Of a stretch of DNA of 64,000 bases, positions 16,627 to 26,944 are shown piece by piece (the first letter of the stretch is position 1; the number at the start of each line of letters is the position of its first letter). Under the pieces are notes generated by a model. It was not told the DNA's origin and searched no databases. It worked only from the letters and a program-made list of their open reading frames with translations. The DNA is from Thiodiazotropha sp040506705. GTDB taxonomy: Bacteria; Pseudomonadota; Gammaproteobacteria; Chromatiales; Chromatiaceae. The stretch lies in NCBI GenBank assembly GCA_040506705.1, contig JBEVWG010000004.1, positions 29,265 through 93,264 on the forward strand. The letters run 5' to 3'. A program made the translations under genes and the position numbers.

Positions 16627-19572
16627 ATGTCGTTGCTCAAATTCAAGTTCGACGGCAACCTCGACTATCAACAACGAGCCATTGAATCCGTTGTGGGTTT
16701 GTTCGAGGGACAGCCGCTGGCCAACGAGACCTACTCGGTATCCATCGGAACCCAGGAAGGCGGTAGCCAGCTTTCCCTGAGCGATGACGAATTTTCCAAT
16801 ATCGCCGCAGTGGCTAACCACCTGGTGCTCACCGATGAGCTGTTACTGGAAAACCTGCAAAAGATACAGGAAGAGAACAACATCCCTAAACAGTCGGAAC
16901 TGGCTGGCATGCATTTCTCGGTGGAAATGGAGACGGGTACCGGTAAGACTTACGTTTATCTGCGCACCCTGTTCGAGCTGAACAAGCGCTACGGCTTCAC
17001 CAAGTTTATCGTGGTGGTGCCGAGTATCGCTATCCGTGAAGGTGTGCAGAAGAGCCTTGAAATGACGCGTGAGCACTTCAAGGAGCTCTATGACCAGGTG
17101 CCTTACGACAGCTTTGTCTATGACCCGAAGCGGCTGGGGCAGGTGCGGCAGTTTGCCACCTCGAACAAGATTCAGCTGATGGTGATCAACATCCAGGCCT
17201 TCGACAAGGCCACAGCGATCATGAATCAGGAGAACGATCGTCTCTCAGGTGTGCGGCCGATCGATTTCATCCGTGCTGCCTATCCGATCATGATTATCGA
17301 CGAGCCGCAGTCGGTCGAAGGCGATACCCGCAAGGAGCAGACCAAACGCTCACAGGCGCTGGAGAGTCTCAATCCCCTCTGCACGCTGCGTTACTCGGCT
17401 ACGCACAAGAACCCCTATAATCTGCTGTATGTGCTCAACCCCATCGACGCCTATGACCTGCGCTTGGTCAAACGCATTGAGGTCGCCGCCCTGGTCGGTG
17501 AAGAGGGTTTCGACAGCACCTTTGTCGCCTTGAAGAATGTCGATAACAGCAAGGGCATCAAGGCTAAACTTCAGATTAATGTGGATGATGCTGCCGGGCC
17601 GAAGAAGAAAACGGTTACCGTCAAGCAGGGTGACGACCTATACCTGAAGTCGAAAGAGCGTCAGGAGTACCAGCATGGCTGGCTGGTGGCTAACATCTCC
17701 TGCGAACCTGGCTTGGAACACGTTGAATTCAGCAATGGCCAGATGGTTCGCCTGGGCGCCGAGATCGGCGGCCTGGGTGATGACCTGATGCGTGCCCAGG
17801 TGCATGAGACCGTCGAGCAACACCTGAAAAAGGAACATGCCGTACGAGGCAAGGGCATCAAGGTCCTGTCGCTGTTCTTTATCGACAAGGTGGCCAACTA
17901 CCGGGTCTACCATGATGACGGTTCCAGCAGTATGGGCAAGATCGGCCAGTGGTTCGAAGAGGCCTACAACGAACTGACGCAGAAGCCGCTCTACAAAGGC
18001 TTGCTGAGCTTTTCAGCGGAAGATGTGCACGACGGTTACTTCTCACAGGACAAGAAAGGCGCGTTCAAGGATACGAGCGGCAAGACTAAAGATGACGAAG
18101 ATACCTTTGCCAAGATCATGCGCAACAAGGAGCAGTTGCTTTCCAATGACGAACCGCTGCGCTTCATCTTCTCGCATACCGCGCTACGCGAAGGCTGGGA
18201 TAACCCCAACGTCTTCCAGATCTGCACTCTCAACGAGACCCGGTCCCAGGATCGCAAACGCCAGGAGATTGGTCGAGGCCTGCGCCTTCCGGTCAACGAA
18301 CACGGCGAGCGGGTGTTCGATCCGACCGTCAACCGGCTGACCGTCATCGCCAACGAATCCTATGACGACTTTGCCCGTCAGCTACAAACCGAGTACGAAG
18401 AGGACTACGGGATTGGTTTCGGCAAGGTCGATATCACTGCCTTCGCCAAACTTGCCGACCCGGAGCAACTTCAATATACCCCGCTGGGTCAGGAGGTCTC
18501 CCAAGACCTGTACGACTCACTGGTAAGCAACGGCTATCTGGATGCCGAGGGCAGGGTGCAGGACAAATTCGACCCGAAGAACCCGCACTTCGTATTGACG
18601 CTGCCCGACGAGTGGGTGCATATGCGCTCCCGGATCGTCGATGAGTTGAACAAGTACGTCTTCAAGAACCGGGTGGTCAATGCCCGCGATCGCAAGAACC
18701 TGGAACTGCGCAAGAACATCACCCTCGATCCGACTTTCAGGGCACTCTGGGACAAGATCAACCAGAAGACGCGCTACCGGGTAACCTTTGATACCGATAC
18801 GCTGGTGGCGCAAACCGCCAGGGCCATCGCAGAGATGCCCTGGATCCACAAGCCCAGGATCACCACGGCCCTCTATCGCCAGAACATGAGCAAGGCCGGT
18901 ATCGAGGGTGAACAGATCTCCGGTGGAGTACGAGACGTAGTCACCTCCCCAGTCCTGCCAGACATCCTCGCCTACCTGCAGAACAGCACCGAACTGACGC
19001 GACACACCCTGGTGCGGATTCTCAAGGAATCCAGGCGTCTGGGCGAATTCCTGCTCAATCCCCAGGTGTTCATCAACCAGGTCAGCGACATTATCCAGCG
19101 AGAGCTCCACAGGGTAACGGTCAACGGCATCAAATACGAAAAGATCGGTGGCGTGGTCTACGAGATGCACCGTATGGAGCAGGAGGCCGAGCGAGGTATT
19201 ACCCGCTACCTGAACAACCTCTACGAGGTGCAAAACCAGGACAAGACTCTGTTCAACTACGTCGAATTTGATTCCGACGTCGAGAAGGAATTTGCCAAGG
19301 CTTGTGATCTTGATGATCGGGTCAAGTTCTACTGCAAGCTACCTCCGCAATTCATAGTCGATACGCCCGTCGGTCCCTACAACCCAGACTGGGCCCTCGT
19401 CACAGAGAACGAGGAAAAGCTCTACCTCATCCGCGAGACCAAGAGCACCCGAAATCTTGCTGATCTCCGTGACAAGGAGAAGGACAAGATTGCCTGCGGC
19501 AAGAAACACTTTGAGGCGATTGGAGTTGATTATGAGGTGGTTACTACGTTGGAAGAAGCACTGAATGGCTAG
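16627..19572 (+). CDS. Type III restriction enzyme, Res subunit
   Basis: 981 residues. An SF2 helicase core has Walker A METGTGKTY (about residue 101), DEPQ box IIDEPQSV (about 224) and a RQEIGRGLRLPV motif VI (about 545). The C-terminal nuclease is PD-(D/E)xK: YNPDWALV ... YLIRETKS (about residues 917-941). This is the complete translocating and cleaving subunit that partners Mod; type III enzymes cut when two unmethylated sites are in suitable orientation. Its ATG directly follows the rhuM stop. Length and all motifs look intact, unlike the SNF2 helicase upstream. Confidence 0.93.
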   Translation: MSLLKFKFDGNLDYQQRAIESVVGLFEGQPLANETYSVSIGTQEGGSQLSLSDDEFSNIAAVANHLVLTDELLLENLQKIQEENNIPKQSELAGMHFSVEMETGTGKTYVYLRTLFELNKRYGFTKFIVVVPSIAIREGVQKSLEMTREHFKELYDQVPYDSFVYDPKRLGQVRQFATSNKIQLMVINIQAFDKATAIMNQENDRLSGVRPIDFIRAAYPIMIIDEPQSVEGDTRKEQTKRSQALESLNPLCTLRYSATHKNPYNLLYVLNPIDAYDLRLVKRIEVAALVGEEGFDSTFVALKNVDNSKGIKAKLQINVDDAAGPKKKTVTVKQGDDLYLKSKERQEYQHGWLVANISCEPGLEHVEFSNGQMVRLGAEIGGLGDDLMRAQVHETVEQHLKKEHAVRGKGIKVLSLFFIDKVANYRVYHDDGSSSMGKIGQWFEEAYNELTQKPLYKGLLSFSAEDVHDGYFSQDKKGAFKDTSGKTKDDEDTFAKIMRNKEQLLSNDEPLRFIFSHTALREGWDNPNVFQICTLNETRSQDRKRQEIGRGLRLPVNEHGERVFDPTVNRLTVIANESYDDFARQLQTEYEEDYGIGFGKVDITAFAKLADPEQLQYTPLGQEVSQDLYDSLVSNGYLDAEGRVQDKFDPKNPHFVLTLPDEWVHMRSRIVDELNKYVFKNRVVNARDRKNLELRKNITLDPTFRALWDKINQKTRYRVTFDTDTLVAQTARAIAEMPWIHKPRITTALYRQNMSKAGIEGEQISGGVRDVVTSPVLPDILAYLQNSTELTRHTLVRILKESRRLGEFLLNPQVFINQVSDIIQRELHRVTVNGIKYEKIGGVVYEMHRMEQEAERGITRYLNNLYEVQNQDKTLFNYVEFDSDVEKEFAKACDLDDRVKFYCKLPPQFIVDTPVGPYNPDWALVTENEEKLYLIRETKSTRNLADLRDKEKDKIACGKKHFEAIGVDYEVVTTLEEALNG

Positions 19573-19648
19573 TTCCGCCTATCTATGTGATGGATATGCT
19601 AACTGAATATGGCTTTTGGCAATATAAACTAGCCATTAGGAAATGGAT

Positions 19649-22096
19649 ATGAGTGGTGAAATAAAGAGAATCGATTCAATAAAAAACATGGCGGTCTTTC
19701 AGGACTTCCGCTGGGCCACATCTGTTAGAGATGAAAGTAACAACGTCTCTGAGTTCAAAAACATCAATATCCTTTATGGCCGTAACTATTCAGGTAAAAC
19801 GACGTTGTCGCGTATTCTCCGTGCGATGGAGACCGGGGAGTTATCTGACAAGTTCGAAAATCCGTCTTTTGTGTTGTCTTTTGTCGATGGAACGCAAGAA
19901 AATCAAGCCACTCTTACAGGACACGGTAGAAAGATTCGAGTTTTCAATGAAGACTTTGTAAGAGACAATCTTCGCTTTATAACCAACCCGGATGACAGTG
20001 TCGAGCCGTTCGCTATTCTTGGCGATGACAACAACAAAATTGAAAAGGAGATCGAAGCACTCGAAAGTGAACTTGGCTCAAAAGAGGAAGGAGTCCAGAC
20101 AGGTTTGTATGCTGAGAAAATAAAGGCGATCACCGTATTCGATAAAACGAGACAAGATCACAAAAAAGCCAGCGACGACCTTGAAAAACAATTAGCCGAC
20201 AAGGCGACCGATAGAAAAATCGGTATAAAGTACAAACCAGAGCGTTTTGGCGATCAAAACTACAACATCCAGAAACTTAAAACCGATATTGGGAAAGTCC
20301 AGGATACAAGCTATCAGCCGCCAACTGATGCGCAAGTTGCCCAATACGAAAAGCTAATCACCGAAAAGACACTACAGCCCATCTCTCCCTTCCGTGCGCC
20401 TAGTCTATATATTTCGACACTGGCAAATGAAGCCGAAGTTCTCGTAACCAAAAAGATCAGTGAATCAGATAAGCTTGAGGAGCTAGTAAAAGATGCGGTT
20501 CTAAATCGCTGGGTCAGCGAAGGCCGAGCCCACCACAGAAACAAACGCGACAACTGCGCATTCTGCGGCAACCCAATCACCGAAGATCGCTGGAAGCAAC
20601 TAGAGAAACACTTTGATGAAGAGTCGGAAAAGCTCGAGAAGGATATTGAAGGCGTAATCGCCAGGATTGATGCGGAGAAAAACACAGTATCGTCCGCCCT
20701 TTCAATCGACAAAAGCTGTTTTTATTCAAAATTCCACGAGAGACTTAATGAGTTAGAAGGCGCGCTAAAGGGCGCTGTTGGTAAGTACATAGAATCCCTG
20801 GATGCACTGACTTCTCAGCTCAAGGACAGAAAAGATAACATCCTTAGCCCAATATCGTTTGTGAGGCCAAATGATGCCGCTGATGGTCTGGTGGCTTCCT
20901 GGGCTTTGTATGAAGAGATTCGGGGCGAATCGGATGACTTCTCAAACTCGTTAGGCAAGGAGCAGGTGAAAGCAAAGACGGCTTTGCGATTAAAAGAGGT
21001 TTCTGATTACCTGGTCACAATACGATACCAAGAGAAGCTCTCTTTCATTGAAGGCCTAAAGAGCAATCATGATGAATCCGAGCAAGAAAAAAATCGCCTA
21101 GAAGGAGATATTAGTCAGAAAGAGAGGCTGATCGCGGCCAAGAAACGCGAACTAAACGACGAGGAGAAGGGCGCAAAGAAAGTCAATGAGTATTTGAACA
21201 ACTTCTTTGGGCACCAGTTTCTTTCACTCGAGGCCAAGAAGGACAAAGTTCCAGGCGAGGAATCTAAGCGAATCCGGTTTGAAGTCATCCGGGACGGTAA
21301 GAAGGCTTACCACCTGAGCGAAGGCGAGTGTGGCCTTTTGGCATTCTGCTATTTTTTGGGAAAACTCGACGATATCGATACCAAGGATTCTAAGCCGATA
21401 ATCTGGATTGACGATCCGATATCATCACTCGACGGGAATCATATCTTCTTTGTTTATAGCCTGTTAAACGCGGAGATCGTAGCTAGCGGAAAATATGAAC
21501 AGCTGTTTGTTTCAACGCACAATCTTGATTTTTTGAAATATTTGAAGCGGTTGAATGGACAGTATTTTGACGTAGATGGGAAACAGAAAAACTACCAAAA
21601 GGGTTATTTCGTTGTCGCTCGTGAGGGAAAGACATCTACGGTCAGAGTGATGCCGAAATACCTTAAAAAATATGTGACCGAATTCAACTACCTCTTCCAT
21701 CAGATACACCAATGCGCAGCAATTGATGCTGTTGATGACACTAACTATACAACGTTTTATAACTTCGCGAACAATGCCAGGAAGTTTTTCGAGATTTACC
21801 TCTACTACAAGTATCCAGACCAAGGAATGAACAAGGAGACACTATGTCTTTTCTTCGGTGAAGAAAAAATCCCTGCCGTTTTAACAGATAGAATCAATAA
21901 CGAATATTCACATTTGAGCGGAGTGTTCGAGCGTGGATCGACGCCTGTAGAAGTGCCGGAGATGCAGACCGCTGCGCGACAAATCATTGAAAGACTGAAA
22001 GAAGATAAGGATCAGTACTCTGCGTTACTTAAAAGTGTTGGAGTGAGCGAGACTACTCCTAGTGAAACGTCAGAGGAAGATGGGAAGGGGCAATGA
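19649..22096 (+). CDS. RloC/PrrC-like AAA anticodon nuclease with zinc hook
   Basis: About 815 residues. The ABC-type ATPase has Walker A ILYGRNYSGKTTLSRIL (near residue 50), a signature motif LSEGECGLLAFCY and Walker B IIWIDDPISSLDGNH. The central coiled coil is interrupted by a CxxC zinc hook (DNCAFCGNP, Cys near residues 305 and 308 counted from the ATG at 19643). After the ATPase, a C-terminal domain shows Arg-x3-Glu (NARKFFE; near 713 and 717) and a later His (NNEYSHL; near 757), matching the R/E/H catalytic set of PrrC/RloC tRNA-anticodon nucleases. Such enzymes are silent until restriction is blocked or DNA is damaged, then cut tRNA. The position behind a Mod/Res pair fits that guard role. 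Confidence 0.85.
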   Translation: MSGEIKRIDSIKNMAVFQDFRWATSVRDESNNVSEFKNINILYGRNYSGKTTLSRILRAMETGELSDKFENPSFVLSFVDGTQENQATLTGHGRKIRVFNEDFVRDNLRFITNPDDSVEPFAILGDDNNKIEKEIEALESELGSKEEGVQTGLYAEKIKAITVFDKTRQDHKKASDDLEKQLADKATDRKIGIKYKPERFGDQNYNIQKLKTDIGKVQDTSYQPPTDAQVAQYEKLITEKTLQPISPFRAPSLYISTLANEAEVLVTKKISESDKLEELVKDAVLNRWVSEGRAHHRNKRDNCAFCGNPITEDRWKQLEKHFDEESEKLEKDIEGVIARIDAEKNTVSSALSIDKSCFYSKFHERLNELEGALKGAVGKYIESLDALTSQLKDRKDNILSPISFVRPNDAADGLVASWALYEEIRGESDDFSNSLGKEQVKAKTALRLKEVSDYLVTIRYQEKLSFIEGLKSNHDESEQEKNRLEGDISQKERLIAAKKRELNDEEKGAKKVNEYLNNFFGHQFLSLEAKKDKVPGEESKRIRFEVIRDGKKAYHLSEGECGLLAFCYFLGKLDDIDTKDSKPIIWIDDPISSLDGNHIFFVYSLLNAEIVASGKYEQLFVSTHNLDFLKYLKRLNGQYFDVDGKQKNYQKGYFVVAREGKTSTVRVMPKYLKKYVTEFNYLFHQIHQCAAIDAVDDTNYTTFYNFANNARKFFEIYLYYKYPDQGMNKETLCLFFGEEKIPAVLTDRINNEYSHLSGVFERGSTPVEVPEMQTAARQIIERLKEDKDQYSALLKSVGVSETTPSETSEEDGKGQ

Positions 22097-22127
22097 GAAC
22101 CAGATATTTGCTCAAGTAGGTGAGTTG

Positions 22128-23390
22128 ATGAAATTTCTTCACGCCGCAGACATTCACCTTGACAGCTCCCTGCATGGCCTAGAACGCTATGAGGGCGCCC
22201 CTGTAGATGAAATCCGTAGCGCCACGCGACGTGCTTTCGATAACCTGATCGATTTGGCGATTGACGAGGAAGTGGCGTTCGTACTCGTGGTCGGAGATCT
22301 GTATGACGGCGATTGGAAAGATTACAACACAGGCATCTTTTTTGTAGAGCGGATGGGAAGGCTGCGCGAGGCAGGCATTCGTGTATTCATCGTGGTGGGT
22401 AACCATGATGCTGCCAGTCAGATTACCAAGCATCTACGGTTACCGGACAATGTCACGCGGTTCTCAACCAAGCACCCGGAGCGGATTATTCTGGAAGATC
22501 TGAATGTAGCGGTTTATGGGCAGGGCTTCGCTACACGGGCTGTAACAGACGACTTGTCTCAGGCCTACCCTCAGGGTGACCCACAGCTTTTTAATATCGG
22601 CCTGCTGCACACATGCCTTGACGGCAAGCCAGGTCATGAGCCCTACGCCCCATGCACTGTTGATGGGCTACGGTCAAAAGGATACCAGTACTGGGCTCTG
22701 GGTCATGTCCATAACCGTGAAGAGGTAAGTCAGGACCCATGGATTGTGTTTCCGGGGAATATCCAGGGGCGACACATCCGTGAATCAGGGCCTAAAGGTT
22801 GTACCTTGGTTACTGTCGAAAACGGAGAGGTCGAGGAGGTTGAACACCGTGACCTTGATGTGATGCGCTGGTCTCTCTGTGAACTAGACGTTTCTGCCAG
22901 CGAGTCAGTTGATGACATCTATGAACAGGTACACGAGGGGCTGCAGTCCGCATTAGATAGCGCCGAAGGAAGGCCGGTTGCCGTGCGCCTGGTATTGAAA
23001 GGGGCTTGCACTGTGCATTCGACCTTGCATGCTGACCGTGAGCGTTGGATCCAGGAGTACCGTGCCCTGGCGACGGGGCTAGGTGGCGCAGGTATTTGGC
23101 TGGAGAAGATTTCCATCAAGACTAGGCCGTCTGTCTCTGTTGATGAGGTGCTTGAGCGTGACGATGCACTAAGCGGCCTGCTGCGTGCTATCCGCGACAT
23201 GGAACTGGATGGCTCGGCATTGGAAGAACTTGCCGAAGAGATATCAGCACTTCGTCAGAAACTCCCCGCAGAACTGCTGGGTGGCGATGAACCCTGTGAC
23301 CCTACCAATCCGGAGGTGCTAAAAGAGACACTGGAGGATATCAAAGAGCTTCTAGTCAGCCGTTTGTTGTCCACGGAGAAGGGAGTGTGA
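22128..23390 (+). CDS. YhaO/SbcD-like metallophosphoesterase
   Basis: About 420 residues. All calcineurin-like metal-binding motifs are seen: DIHLDS, VVGDLYDGDW, VVGNHDAAS, a central LLHTCLDG and ALGHVHNREE. This is the Mre11/SbcD/YhaO fold, a Mn-dependent DNA exo/endonuclease. The C-terminal region after about residue 230 is a capping and ATPase-contacting region. ATG 22128 was chosen because MKFLHAADIHLDS is the standard N terminus and a TAGG-like ribosome site precedes it; longer starts overlap the previous gene. It is paired with the SbcC/YhaN-like ATPase 18 bp downstream and likely forms a complex with it. Confidence 0.92.
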   Translation: MKFLHAADIHLDSSLHGLERYEGAPVDEIRSATRRAFDNLIDLAIDEEVAFVLVVGDLYDGDWKDYNTGIFFVERMGRLREAGIRVFIVVGNHDAASQITKHLRLPDNVTRFSTKHPERIILEDLNVAVYGQGFATRAVTDDLSQAYPQGDPQLFNIGLLHTCLDGKPGHEPYAPCTVDGLRSKGYQYWALGHVHNREEVSQDPWIVFPGNIQGRHIRESGPKGCTLVTVENGEVEEVEHRDLDVMRWSLCELDVSASESVDDIYEQVHEGLQSALDSAEGRPVAVRLVLKGACTVHSTLHADRERWIQEYRALATGLGGAGIWLEKISIKTRPSVSVDEVLERDDALSGLLRAIRDMELDGSALEELAEEISALRQKLPAELLGGDEPCDPTNPEVLKETLEDIKELLVSRLLSTEKGV

Positions 23391-23408
23391 AGCCAGGATG
23401 GAATCGGC

Positions 23409-26400
23409 ATGAAAATAATTGAATTAAATCTTGCTGCATTCGGTCCGTTTACCGAGAGGGTATTGGCTTTTGATGGAACAGGGCTCCATATCGTCTACGG
23501 CCCTAATGAAGCTGGGAAAAGTTCGGCCCTGCGAGGTCTGAAATCCTTGCTTTATGGGATAGACGAACGAACTGCGGACAATTTTATTCATGCCAATGAC
23601 AAGCTCCGTATCCACGGAATCTTACTGACAGGTGATGGGCATGAGCTCAGATTTGTTCGGCGCAAAGGCCGGAAAAACACGCTATTGACTCCGGACGATG
23701 AGGTGCTGGATGAACGGGTATTGGCACCGTTTCTTAGCGGTGTGAGTTCAGAGCTCTTTGAAACTCTCTTTGGGATTGATCACCAGGCATTGATCCAGGG
23801 CGGGCAGGAAATACTGGAGCAGAAGGGCGAGGTCGGGCAAGCGCTTTTTTCAGCAGCGCTTGGCAGCCATGCGCTCCATGCTGTCCTTGGCGAGCTTGAT
23901 GCAGAGACCAAGCGGCTTTTTCTCCCGGCAGGTTCAAAACCAGTAATCAACTCAGCCATCCGTGCACATACAGATCTCAGAAGCGAGATTAGACAAAGTT
24001 CACTTTCATCCAGAGAGTGGGAGGAGCATAGGCGTGCCTTGGGACGTACAACCAAGGAACTTGAAGCTGTTCAATCCAAACTGGTGGACAACCGGATTGA
24101 GGTAAATCGTTTACAACGTATTCAGCGTGTTTTACCGAAATTGGCTCGGCGTCGTGAGTTTTTGCTGGAACTGGAATTGTTGGGTGCCAATTCAGATAAA
24201 CCAGTTGTCGTCCTGCCGGATGATTTTACTGACCGTCGTCGGAAAGCGGTGAATGCCTTGGAGACCGCTCAGGCCATTCTTGGTAAGGCTACCCCGCGTC
24301 TTGAAGGTTTGCAGAAACAGCTCGAAGAATTATCAACAAACCAGGGATTGCTGGAGCAAGCAGAGATCATTGAAGATCTCCATGCTCGCCTGGGCGGACA
24401 TCGAAAAGCGCTGCAAGACCGACCGCATCTCGAAGCGGAAGCCCAGCAATTATTGACAGATGCTGGCTCTATCCTCAAAGAAATTCGTCCTGGTCTCGAG
24501 CTGAATGCTACTGAGCAATTACGCCCTATAGTGGCAAGGCGACAGAGCATTGCCGAGTTGGGCGGTAAAAATGCTGTGCTGAACGCTCGGGTAGAGCAGG
24601 CAAAAGCCAGCCTGCGTGAGACAGAGAAGCGACTTAAGTCAGCTCGCAAAGAACGCGATGAGATCACCGAATCAGGCAACACCAACGGTTTGCACCGGGC
24701 CATTGCTGCCGCGAGGAAACAGGGGGAATTGGATGCCTCGATCCAGTCGACTCAGAGTCAACTTACCAGCCTTCAGACAGAGTGTGCTGAGGATCTTGCA
24801 CAGCTCACGCTATGGGAAGGGGAGCTGGAGGCGGTGTCCGGTTTGAAATTACCCAGCCGTGAAAGTATCCGTCACTTTGAAGAAAACTATGACGAGCTCT
24901 CGAAACGCATTCAGCGGCTTGAAGAGAAAAAAGAGGAGCTCGTCGACGCCTTACAGGATACCTCGCAGAGACTCAATGAGATCAAACGTGTCGGGGAGGT
25001 GCCGACAGAATCTGTCCTCACCGATGCCAGATCCGAACGTGATGTGGTTTGGCAGTTGCTGCGCCGGCAGTGGGTGGATGGTGAGGATGTGTCAGCTGAA
25101 GCAAGTGAACACCAGGGTGAGGGTACATTGCCGGATGCCTTCGAAATCCGACTTGCTGAAGCTGATGAAGTGTCTGATCGTCTACGCCGTGAAGCTGATC
25201 GAGTCCATGCATTGGCAAGCCTTCAGGCCAAGCAGGAGGGCGGGCAACAGCAAGGACAGCAGATTGATGAGCAGCTTGAAGCAACAAGCGCTGAAAAAGC
25301 TCAACTGGATGCGGATTGGCAGGCATTGTGGACTCCTTGCCAGATTGACCTACGCAGTCCGCGAGAGATGCGGGCCTGGCTGGATGAGTTTGAAAAACTT
25401 CGTGATCAGGTGGTACAGCTCAATCTACTTCGTCAGAAAGTGAGTGAGCTCGAGCAAAATCGCACCACGCACATCCAACGGCTTAATGAGCAGCTGGCTG
25501 GACTGGAAAGAGCGGGATCCACATCGGAGGAGCTTGAAACTGTACTCCTGGAATGCGAAACGTTAGCCAGTCAGCTTGATGAATCCAAACGAAAACACGA
25601 TTTACTGCGTAAGGAGGTCAATGACCGGGAAGCCGATGTTGAATCGTTGAGCGATGAGCATCGATTGGCAACAGAGGCACTTGATAAATGGAAGGCGCAG
25701 TGGAGTGATCTGATACAGAGCCTTGGTCTGCGAGCCGAGAGCTCACCATCGGAAGTTGATGATTTCATTGAACACCTCAGAGCATTGTTCTCGAAACAGA
25801 GCGAAGCAGAAAAACTGCGAATACGGATCAATGCCATCGACGAAGACGTTGCGGCGTTCGGCGGCCAGGTAGAGGCCTTGGTCGCCACGATTGCTCCGGA
25901 ACTGGTGGATTTGCCCGCGGATGATGCCGTCGTACGTCTCAACTCACTGTTATCGGAAAACCGATCAAGACAGACAAAGCGGCAACAGATTGAAGAACAG
26001 ATTGAACAGGCGACGCAGGAAATACAGGATTCGAACGCATCTATCCAGACCATGACGGATCGGCTTGATGCATTATGTGTAGAAGCAAAATGTGACACCC
26101 ATGATCAACTTGAAGCAGCGGAACGCCGCTCGGCTGATTATCTTCGAATCAAGGAGACGATCTCTTCGATTGAGAAAGAGATCCTGGAAGCCGGTGAAGG
26201 CGTCACCATTGCGGAGCTGGAGGTGCAGGCGGAGGGTGTCGATCCAGATAGTCTGCCCGGGCGAATCACAGAGTTGAACAATAAGATCGAGGATGAGCTC
26301 GAATCCAGGCGGACAGAATTGGCTGAAACAAAAGGGCGCGAGGAAAAAGAGCTGGAGCTCATGGATGGCAGCGATCATGCAGCACTGCTCGCTGATCAGG

Positions 26401-26912
26401 CTCAGGCAATACTTGCCAGCATCCGTTCAGATGCTGAGCGTTACGTGCAGGTAAAATTGGCTGGCAAGATCTTGCGTGACCAGATTGACCGTTATCGCAG
26501 AGAGAATCAGGGTCCGCTGGTCAAGCGAGCTAGCGAACACTTTTGTGCACTAACGCTTGGGGCTTTCGATGGGCTCATGACTGACTTTAATGAAAAGGAT
26601 GAGCCTGTCCTTGCCGGTATTCGCTCAGGGGGAGAGCGTGTGTATGTGGAGGGGATGAGCTCAGGGACGCGGGATCAGCTCTACCTGGCGTTGCGTCTGG
26701 CCTCTCTCGAAAAATATATGGAAAGTGCAGAGCCCATGCCTTTCATTGTGGACGACGTATTGGTGGACTTTGATGATGCACGTTCACAAGCTGCATTGAA
26801 TGCTTTGGCTGAATTAGCAGAAAAGACGCAAGTTATCCTGTTTACCCATCATTCACAGGTTGTCGAGCAGTCAAAGCAATTGCAAGGGGCGGTGCAAGTA
26901 CATGATTTGTAA
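23409..26912 (+). CDS. YhaN/SbcC-like coiled-coil ATPase
   Basis: 1167 residues. Walker A is VYGPNEAGKSSALRG (near residue 32). A long coiled-coil rich in Glu, Gln, Leu and Arg fills residues 200-1000. The C-terminal half-site has a signature EGMSSGTRDQLYLALRLAS and Walker B PFIVDDVLVDFDD, followed by a switch His in LFTHHSQ. The order matches YhaN/Rad50-like SMC-type ATPases that open DNA ends for the partner nuclease. No CxxC hook was noticed in the coil. It is the last complete gene of the island; a truncated DUF6361 gene follows 32 bp later. Confidence 0.9.
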   Translation: MKIIELNLAAFGPFTERVLAFDGTGLHIVYGPNEAGKSSALRGLKSLLYGIDERTADNFIHANDKLRIHGILLTGDGHELRFVRRKGRKNTLLTPDDEVLDERVLAPFLSGVSSELFETLFGIDHQALIQGGQEILEQKGEVGQALFSAALGSHALHAVLGELDAETKRLFLPAGSKPVINSAIRAHTDLRSEIRQSSLSSREWEEHRRALGRTTKELEAVQSKLVDNRIEVNRLQRIQRVLPKLARRREFLLELELLGANSDKPVVVLPDDFTDRRRKAVNALETAQAILGKATPRLEGLQKQLEELSTNQGLLEQAEIIEDLHARLGGHRKALQDRPHLEAEAQQLLTDAGSILKEIRPGLELNATEQLRPIVARRQSIAELGGKNAVLNARVEQAKASLRETEKRLKSARKERDEITESGNTNGLHRAIAAARKQGELDASIQSTQSQLTSLQTECAEDLAQLTLWEGELEAVSGLKLPSRESIRHFEENYDELSKRIQRLEEKKEELVDALQDTSQRLNEIKRVGEVPTESVLTDARSERDVVWQLLRRQWVDGEDVSAEASEHQGEGTLPDAFEIRLAEADEVSDRLRREADRVHALASLQAKQEGGQQQGQQIDEQLEATSAEKAQLDADWQALWTPCQIDLRSPREMRAWLDEFEKLRDQVVQLNLLRQKVSELEQNRTTHIQRLNEQLAGLERAGSTSEELETVLLECETLASQLDESKRKHDLLRKEVNDREADVESLSDEHRLATEALDKWKAQWSDLIQSLGLRAESSPSEVDDFIEHLRALFSKQSEAEKLRIRINAIDEDVAAFGGQVEALVATIAPELVDLPADDAVVRLNSLLSENRSRQTKRQQIEEQIEQATQEIQDSNASIQTMTDRLDALCVEAKCDTHDQLEAAERRSADYLRIKETISSIEKEILEAGEGVTIAELEVQAEGVDPDSLPGRITELNNKIEDELESRRTELAETKGREEKELELMDGSDHAALLADQAQAILASIRSDAERYVQVKLAGKILRDQIDRYRRENQGPLVKRASEHFCALTLGAFDGLMTDFNEKDEPVLAGIRSGGERVYVEGMSSGTRDQLYLALRLASLEKYMESAEPMPFIVDDVLVDFDDARSQAALNALAELAEKTQVILFTHHSQVVEQSKQLQGAVQVHDL

Positions 26913-26944
26913 CAAGACTGATTGTTAAAAAGGGCTAGTAATCA

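Noticed and set aside
18517..19233. A 238-codon antisense frame inside res
   Set aside because: The + strand Res protein is conserved across the whole region; the antisense product has no recognisable features.
5999..26912. A BREX or DISARM system
   Set aside because: No PglZ, BrxC, BrxA/B, DrmB or DUF1998 protein is present; only the WYL regulator and a SNF2 helicase recall them.
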